From: Acidobacteriota bacterium
GTDB lineage: Bacteria > Acidobacteriota > Terriglobia > Terriglobales > Acidobacteriaceae
Assembly: GCA_019510535.1 (NCBI GenBank)
Contig: JAEKKE010000118.1
Location: 1 to 8,575 of the forward strand
DNA length: 8,575 nucleotides
Direction of reading: 5' to 3'
Shown here: in pieces, positions 5,269-8,575 of the stretch
Numbering within the stretch: the first letter of the stretch is position 1
Layout of the letters: every line of letters begins with the position of its first letter
Notes under the pieces: generated by a model
What the model saw: the letters and a program-made list of their open reading frames with translations, nothing else
What the model was told of the DNA's origin: nothing
Databases searched by the model: none
Made by a program: the position numbers and the translations under genes

Positions 5269-7380
5269 ATGAGTGTTGAATCCCATATCGAAGCCAAGAT
5301 CGAATCGCTGCGCGAGACCCTGCGTCATCACGAGTACCTGTACTACGTCGAAGACTCCCCCGAGATCGAAGATGCTGAGTACGACACTCTGATGAACCAG
5401 TTGAAGGCTCTGGAAGCCGAGCATCCGGAGTTGATCACGCCTGACTCTCCGACACAGCGCGTCGGTGGCCGCCCTAAAGAGGGCTTTGCCAAGGTGGCGC
5501 ACTCGCGCCCCATGCTCTCGCTCGATAACGCTTACAACGAGGCTGAGCTGCGCGCATGGGCCGACCGTGTGCATGCCGCACTGCCTGCCGGCGAGACAGT
5601 CGAATTCGTCTGCGAGCTCAAGCTCGATGGCCTCTCGCTGGCTCTGCATTACGGAGCTTCCGCCAATGGTGCCGCCGTACTGCAGCGGGGCCTCACACGT
5701 GGCGACGGCACGACGGGTGAAGATGTCACGACCAATGTCCGCACCATTCGCAGCGTACCGCTTGCTGTCTCTGCCGCGAAGCTGAAGAAGGCCGGCATGC
5801 CGCAGGAGTTCGAAGTCCGCGGCGAAGTGGTGATGCCGCAGGCCGCCTTCCAGAAGATGAACGAAGAGGCTGCTGCCGCGGGTCTGCCAGTGAAGGCGAA
5901 CCCACGCAATGCCGCTGCCGGCACCATCCGCACACTGGAACCAAACATCGTCGCCCAGCGGCGGCTCGACTTCTACGCCTACTTCCTGTTCCGCGACGGC
6001 GAGACACTTCTGCAGGGCCAGCAGGAGACGCTCGATGCGCTGAAGACCGCGGGATTCCGCGTGAACATGCATGGATCCTCCGCGAAGACCATCGATACGG
6101 TTCTGAAGTTCATTGAAAAGGCAGAGACCCAGCGGGACGATCTTGGCTACGAGATCGACGGTGTGGTCGTAAAGGTTAACTCCACCGCGCAGCAGGCGCG
6201 GCTGGGATTTACCGGCAAGGCTCCGCGATGGGCCATTGCGTATAAGTTTGCAGCCCGTGCAGGTGTGACACAGTTGAAGGGTGTGGGCTTCCAGGTGGGA
6301 CGTACCGGCAAGCTGACTCCGGTCGCGCGTCTGACACCTGTCTTCATCGGCGGCACCACCGTTAGCAATGCAACCCTGCACAATGCCGATGAGATCCAGA
6401 GACTCGGTGTACGTATCGGTGACTGGGTGCAGGTCGAACGTGGCGGCGATGTCATTCCGAAGATCGTGAAGGTGGACGAGAGCCATCCCCGCGGAACCGA
6501 GGAGATTGAGTTTCCTAAGCACTGCCCAGTCTGCGGCGAGCCTGTCGTCCGCGAGGAAGGCGAGGTGGACTGGCGCTGCGTCAATGCCAGTTGCCCGGCA
6601 CGCCTGCGGGAAGAGTTGCTGCACTTCGCATCGCGCGGCGTGATGAATATCGAAGGCCTTGGAGATGCGCTTGTCGCCCAGCTACTCGGTCAGGCGGAGA
6701 TTGCTCCTCCTGAAGGCGAGGAAGAAGCAGCGGAACCAGTCGCACGCAAGGCGCTGATCCATTCCGTCGCCGATCTGTACACGCTGACGATAGATCAGTT
6801 GCTCACGCTGGAGCGCGTCGGTAAGAAGTCAGCACAGACACTTCTGGATGAGATCGAGCGATCGAAGAAGAATCCGCTGTGGCGTGTCCTTCTGGGTCTG
6901 GGAATTCGCCACGTCGGCGAACGCACCGCACAACTGCTGGCCGAAGAGTTTGCCTCGCGGGGACAGGACTACGAAGCGATGCAGGCGTTGATGGATGCCA
7001 CGGAAGAGGAGCTGCAGCGCGTGCCGGAGATCGGCCCCAAGGTCGCGGAGGCCATCCATGAGTTCTTCGCCGGGCCCAAGAATCGTCAGCTCGTAGAGCG
7101 TCTGCATAAGCTGGGCTTCAGCTTTACCGCGGAGAAGCGGCAGAAGACCTCTCAACTCGAAGGCATGACCTTCGTACTCACTGGCACGCTGCCAACACTC
7201 AAGCGCGAGGATGCGAAGACGATGATTGAAGCAGCCGGAGGAAAAGTCTCAGGCTCGGTCAGCAAGAAAACAACCTATGTCGTCGCAGGAGATGAGGCGG
7301 GGTCGAAGCTGGACAAGGCCAACGAGCTCGGCGTGAAGGTGATTGATGAAGCCGCCCTTCTCGCCATGTTTGGTCAATGA
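5269..7380 (+). CDS. ligA: NAD+-dependent DNA ligase
   Basis: Seals nicks in duplex DNA during replication and repair, using NAD+ to adenylate an active-site lysine. Domains in order: Ia (about 1-68, with HHEYLYYVEDSPEIEDAEYD for NMN binding); adenylation domain (about 69-315, active lysine K118 in CELKLDGLSL, later YEIDGVVVKV); OB fold (about 316-405, GFQVGRTGKLTPVA, RGGDVIPKI); Cys4 zinc finger C419/C422/C437/C442; helix-hairpin-helix repeats (about 445-605); and BRCT (about 629-703, LEGMTFVLTGTLP). All expected parts are present and 703 residues is normal (E. coli 671). The extra length includes an acidic insert, roughly 477-493, between zinc finger and HhH repeats. ATG 5269 is chosen because it gives the family's N-terminus; no ribosome site precedes it. 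Single-gene unit, divergent from the YIP1-family gene. No clear terminator follows; palindromic repeats begin 30 bp downstream. Confidence 0.98.
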   Translation: MSVESHIEAKIESLRETLRHHEYLYYVEDSPEIEDAEYDTLMNQLKALEAEHPELITPDSPTQRVGGRPKEGFAKVAHSRPMLSLDNAYNEAELRAWADRVHAALPAGETVEFVCELKLDGLSLALHYGASANGAAVLQRGLTRGDGTTGEDVTTNVRTIRSVPLAVSAAKLKKAGMPQEFEVRGEVVMPQAAFQKMNEEAAAAGLPVKANPRNAAAGTIRTLEPNIVAQRRLDFYAYFLFRDGETLLQGQQETLDALKTAGFRVNMHGSSAKTIDTVLKFIEKAETQRDDLGYEIDGVVVKVNSTAQQARLGFTGKAPRWAIAYKFAARAGVTQLKGVGFQVGRTGKLTPVARLTPVFIGGTTVSNATLHNADEIQRLGVRIGDWVQVERGGDVIPKIVKVDESHPRGTEEIEFPKHCPVCGEPVVREEGEVDWRCVNASCPARLREELLHFASRGVMNIEGLGDALVAQLLGQAEIAPPEGEEEAAEPVARKALIHSVADLYTLTIDQLLTLERVGKKSAQTLLDEIERSKKNPLWRVLLGLGIRHVGERTAQLLAEEFASRGQDYEAMQALMDATEEELQRVPEIGPKVAEAIHEFFAGPKNRQLVERLHKLGFSFTAEKRQKTSQLEGMTFVLTGTLPTLKREDAKTMIEAAGGKVSGSVSKKTTYVVAGDEAGSKLDKANELGVKVIDEAALLAMFGQ

Positions 7381-7409
7381 GCGTCCAGCCCGACCCGTCT
7401 TGTTTTTGC

Positions 7410-7541
7410 TTGTCATCCTTGAGCGAACTGGGTCCCCGGCGAACTTGTTCGCTGGGCAGGAAGCGAAGGACCCGCCTTTTGTTGGTCCGGAAGAGATTTG
7501 GGTAGAGAAGCAGATTTCTCCGCTACGCTACGAAATGACAA
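7410..7541. repeat. 132-bp palindromic repeat element (copy B)
   Basis: Second copy of the family seen at 4288-4411, in the opposite orientation. The ends are TTGTCAT (7410-7416) and ATGACAA (7535-7541). Inside are GGGTCCCC (7430-7437) leading into a hairpin, CCCGGCGAAC (7435-7444) with GTTCGCTGGG (7447-7456), and then AGCGAAGGACCC (7462-7473), which is identical to 4304-4315 of copy A. The right third (TTGGGTAGAGAAGC, 7498-7511, then GCAGATTTCTCCGCTAC) resembles GCAGATCCTTCGCTAC of copy A (4346-4361). Left and right outer ends differ here (CATCCTTGAGCG versus CGCTACGAAATG), so this copy looks like a hybrid of two end types. It lies between ligA and the TetR gene. Confidence 0.75.
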
Positions 7542-7609
7542 AAAATCGTACGCAGCTCGGAGGGTTTCTCGAACCATCAATCTCAGTGCGAGGCTCGGTC
7601 CCCTTTTTG

Positions 7610-7662
7610 TTTGTCATTTCGTAGCGACCGAAGGGAGCGAAGAAATCAGCTTCTCTACCCAA
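7610..7662. repeat. partial third repeat copy (C), inverted relative to B
   Basis: TTTGTCATTTCGTAGCG (7610-7626) is the exact reverse complement of 7526-7542. GCTTCTCTACCCAA (7649-7662) is the exact reverse complement of 7498-7511. The part between also aligns, with about 8 extra bases here (ACCGAAGGGAGCG region). Copy C is therefore about 53 bp of the right end of B in inverted orientation, and B and C together make a long imperfect hairpin with a 67-nt spacer (7543-7609). The spacer holds nothing I recognise. Confidence 0.75.
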
Positions 7663-7679
7663 CACTCTCAATACAATCG

Positions 7680-7793
7680 CTAAGCCCTAGAGCATCCAGC
7701 TCCACCTTGCCTATATGCTTCGGCGGCCGCTTCAACAACAGCACCAGCGGCAGCACCAAGCAACACATACGCAAACAGCTTGTACTGTTTCAT
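7680..7793 (-). CDS. possible 37-residue small membrane peptide
   Basis: A minus-strand ATG (7793-7791) opens a 37-codon frame ending at TAG (7682-7680). The peptide begins MKQYKLFAYVLLGAAAGAVV and continues EAAAEAYRQGG to a short Gly/Ser/Arg tail. It has two basic residues, then one hydrophobic Ala/Gly-rich span (about 6-22), then a charged end, the pattern of single-pass small membrane proteins. Against it: no convincing Shine-Dalgarno, short length, and a start only 18 bp from the divergent TetR start. It could also be a remnant of a longer gene cut by repeat insertion. No family recognised. Confidence 0.25.
   Translation of the reverse strand: MKQYKLFAYVLLGAAAGAVVEAAAEAYRQGGAGCSRA
7773..7790. 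promoter_or_regulatory. candidate operator palindrome upstream of the TetR gene
   Basis: AAACAGCTTGTACTGTTT is a 6-6-6 palindrome (AAACAG 7773-7778, CTGTTT 7785-7790) ending 21 bp before the proposed GTG start. A -10-like TATGTT (7794-7799) follows directly. TetR-family regulators usually bind such palindromes in their own promoter, so autoregulation is a natural guess. It also lies inside the first codons of the possible minus-strand small ORF, so conservation tests must separate the two. Confidence 0.35.
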
Positions 7794-7811
7794 TATGTTA
7801 GCTTGGCTGGA

Positions 7812-8423
7812 GTGTCCGTCCGACCCAAATCCCGCCGCCAGGTTCTAACGGATTTTCGCCGTTCCGAGATCCTGGATGCTGCCCTGAAACTCTTTGGCAA
7901 GAAGGGGTTTGCGGAGACCCGCATGGACGATGTTGCTGAAAAAGCCAAGGTCGCCAAAGGCACGCTCTATCTCTACTTCTCCTCCAAAGAAGAGATCTAT
8001 GAGACGGCAGTGCTGCAGGCGATCGAAGAACAGCGCGAGCGCATCCAGCAGGCGCTGGAGGATGTAACGGGGACAGCGAACCGTCTGCGCGTCCTGCTGC
8101 AGATCCGTATGAGCTTCTGGGAGACGCAGCCCAACGTCTACCGCATGCTGGTAACGCTCGGCCGCGAACGCAGCCACCGCAAACAGACTCACACTCTGCT
8201 GCAAGCTACGGTTCGAGAGCTGGTCGGGATCTTCGAGGACGGCGTCAAAGCCGGTGAAATTCTCGCGCGTGACTTCGAGCCGATCGGCTGGGCTGTAATG
8301 GATATGCTACGTGGCATGAATGAACGTCGCCTCTACGGCGAGGCCGACAGCACGCCGGAACAGGACACGGCGATCCTTCTTGCGCTGGTGCTGCCTGCTA
8401 TCGGCCTTCGCACTCAGGCATAG
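7812..8423 (+). CDS. TetR/AcrR-family transcriptional regulator
   Basis: Cytoplasmic one-component regulator that dimerises and is normally released from its operator by a small ligand. The N-terminal DNA-binding domain covers about residues 15-65: RRSEILDAALKLFGKKGF, then the helix-turn-helix at about 39-58 (DDVAEKAKVAKGTLYLYF) and SSKEEIYETAV. The C-terminal ligand and dimer region (about 75-203) is helical (FWETQPNVYRML, DMLRGMNERR) and gives no clue to the ligand. The open frame continues back to TTG 7611, but that part lies in the repeat element and is low-complexity. GTG 7812 gives 203 residues, the usual TetR length, and a typical start (SVRPKSRRQ). No clear Shine-Dalgarno is seen, so the exact start is uncertain. 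Its end overlaps a convergent cupin gene by 10 bp; that gene is a possible but unproven target. Confidence 0.88.
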   Translation: MSVRPKSRRQVLTDFRRSEILDAALKLFGKKGFAETRMDDVAEKAKVAKGTLYLYFSSKEEIYETAVLQAIEEQRERIQQALEDVTGTANRLRVLLQIRMSFWETQPNVYRMLVTLGRERSHRKQTHTLLQATVRELVGIFEDGVKAGEILARDFEPIGWAVMDMLRGMNERRLYGEADSTPEQDTAILLALVLPAIGLRTQA

Positions 8424-8575
8424 TCTTCGCGATAAGGCGTGAAGACGTCCAACACCTCACTCGCCTCAAACGCACGTGCCTGATGCACGGCATCCCCAGG
8501 CACGATGATGCTGTCGCCGGCCCGCAGTGTGTGATCGCCATCGGGTGTGGTGAGCACGATGTGTCCGCTGACGAC
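8414..8575 (-). CDS. cupin-domain protein, C-terminal 53 residues (partial)
   Basis: Only the last 53 residues are in the window; the gene begins beyond the right edge. Seen: VVSGHIVLTTPDGDHTLRAG, then GDSIIVPGDAVHQARA and VLDVFTPYREDYA before TGA (8416-8414). This is the second half of a small Cupin_2 barrel: G-x(5)-hydrophobic strand, LRAGD turn, VPGDAVH, with H31 as the likely C-terminal metal-ligand histidine. Proteins of this type are usually about 100-115 residues and bind a metal. Substrates vary too widely to name one. The stop codon lies inside the final codons of the convergent TetR gene. Confidence 0.85.
   Translation of the reverse strand, partial: VVSGHIVLTTPDGDHTLRAGDSIIVPGDAVHQARAFEASEVLDVFTPYREDYA

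Noticed and set aside
5236..6624. 462-codon open frame on the minus strand opposite ligA
   Set aside because: It runs antisense to a complete, well-conserved LigA, its protein is Leu/His/Arg/Gly-rich with no recognisable domain, and it is the kind of shadow that GC-rich codon use produces.
7343..7624. 93-codon plus-strand frame across the end of ligA and repeat copies B/C
   Set aside because: It consists of out-of-frame ligA sequence followed by palindromic repeat DNA; not a gene.
4288..7662. CRISPR array or transposon bounded by the repeat copies
   Set aside because: The copies are few, palindromic, separated by housekeeping genes, and not regularly spaced; no transposase lies between them and ligA is intact, so they are dispersed intergenic elements.
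7611..7811. Upstream extension of the TetR protein to TTG 7611
   Set aside because: The extra 67 residues are encoded by the repeat copy and unconserved-looking sequence, and TetR proteins normally begin a few residues before the first helix; GTG 7812 fits better.

Overview
The window looks like ordinary chromosome from a GC-rich, Gram-negative-type bacterium, most probably an Acidobacteriota of the Terriglobia/Acidobacteriaceae group (Terriglobus, Granulicella, Edaphobacter and relatives). This placement is an inference. It rests on the style of the FabF, LigA and YIP1-family proteins and on intergenic 'TGTCATCC...AGCGAAGGA' palindromic repeats, which I associate with that group. No rRNA, tRNA, phage, plasmid, IS transposase or CRISPR array is visible.

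Layout, left to right. A minus-strand pair opens the window: an uncharacterised cysteine-rich zinc-ribbon protein (226-951) whose stop codon overlaps the start of tag, DNA-3-methyladenine glycosylase I (1-226, running off the left edge). A divergent intergenic region with a 20-bp-period direct repeat separates it from rmuC (1120-2556, plus). A good sigma70-type promoter then drives the fatty-acid synthesis pair acpP-fabF (2709-4212), closed by a strong hairpin terminator. A 124-bp palindromic repeat element lies between fabF and a convergent five-helix YIP1-family membrane protein (4429-5175, minus). That gene is divergent from ligA, NAD+-dependent DNA ligase (5269-7380, plus).

The 431 bp between ligA and the next regulator hold a second complete copy of the repeat family, a partial third copy in inverted orientation, a possible 37-codon membrane peptide on the minus strand, and an 18-bp palindrome just before a TetR-family regulator. 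The regulator most likely starts at GTG 7812 and ends at 8423. Its last codons overlap, tail to tail, the end of a cupin-domain gene that leaves the window on the right (8414-8575, minus).

Functional view: three genes concern DNA maintenance (tag base excision, rmuC, ligA nick sealing) and two concern fatty-acid elongation (acpP carrier, fabF condensing enzyme). They are separate transcription units rather than one pathway. I see no convincing new defence or mobile system. The points worth a second look are the repeat family and its modular build, the unusual zinc-ribbon protein coupled to tag, the repeats at promoters, the possible tiny membrane gene, and the probable short or absent leader of ligA.
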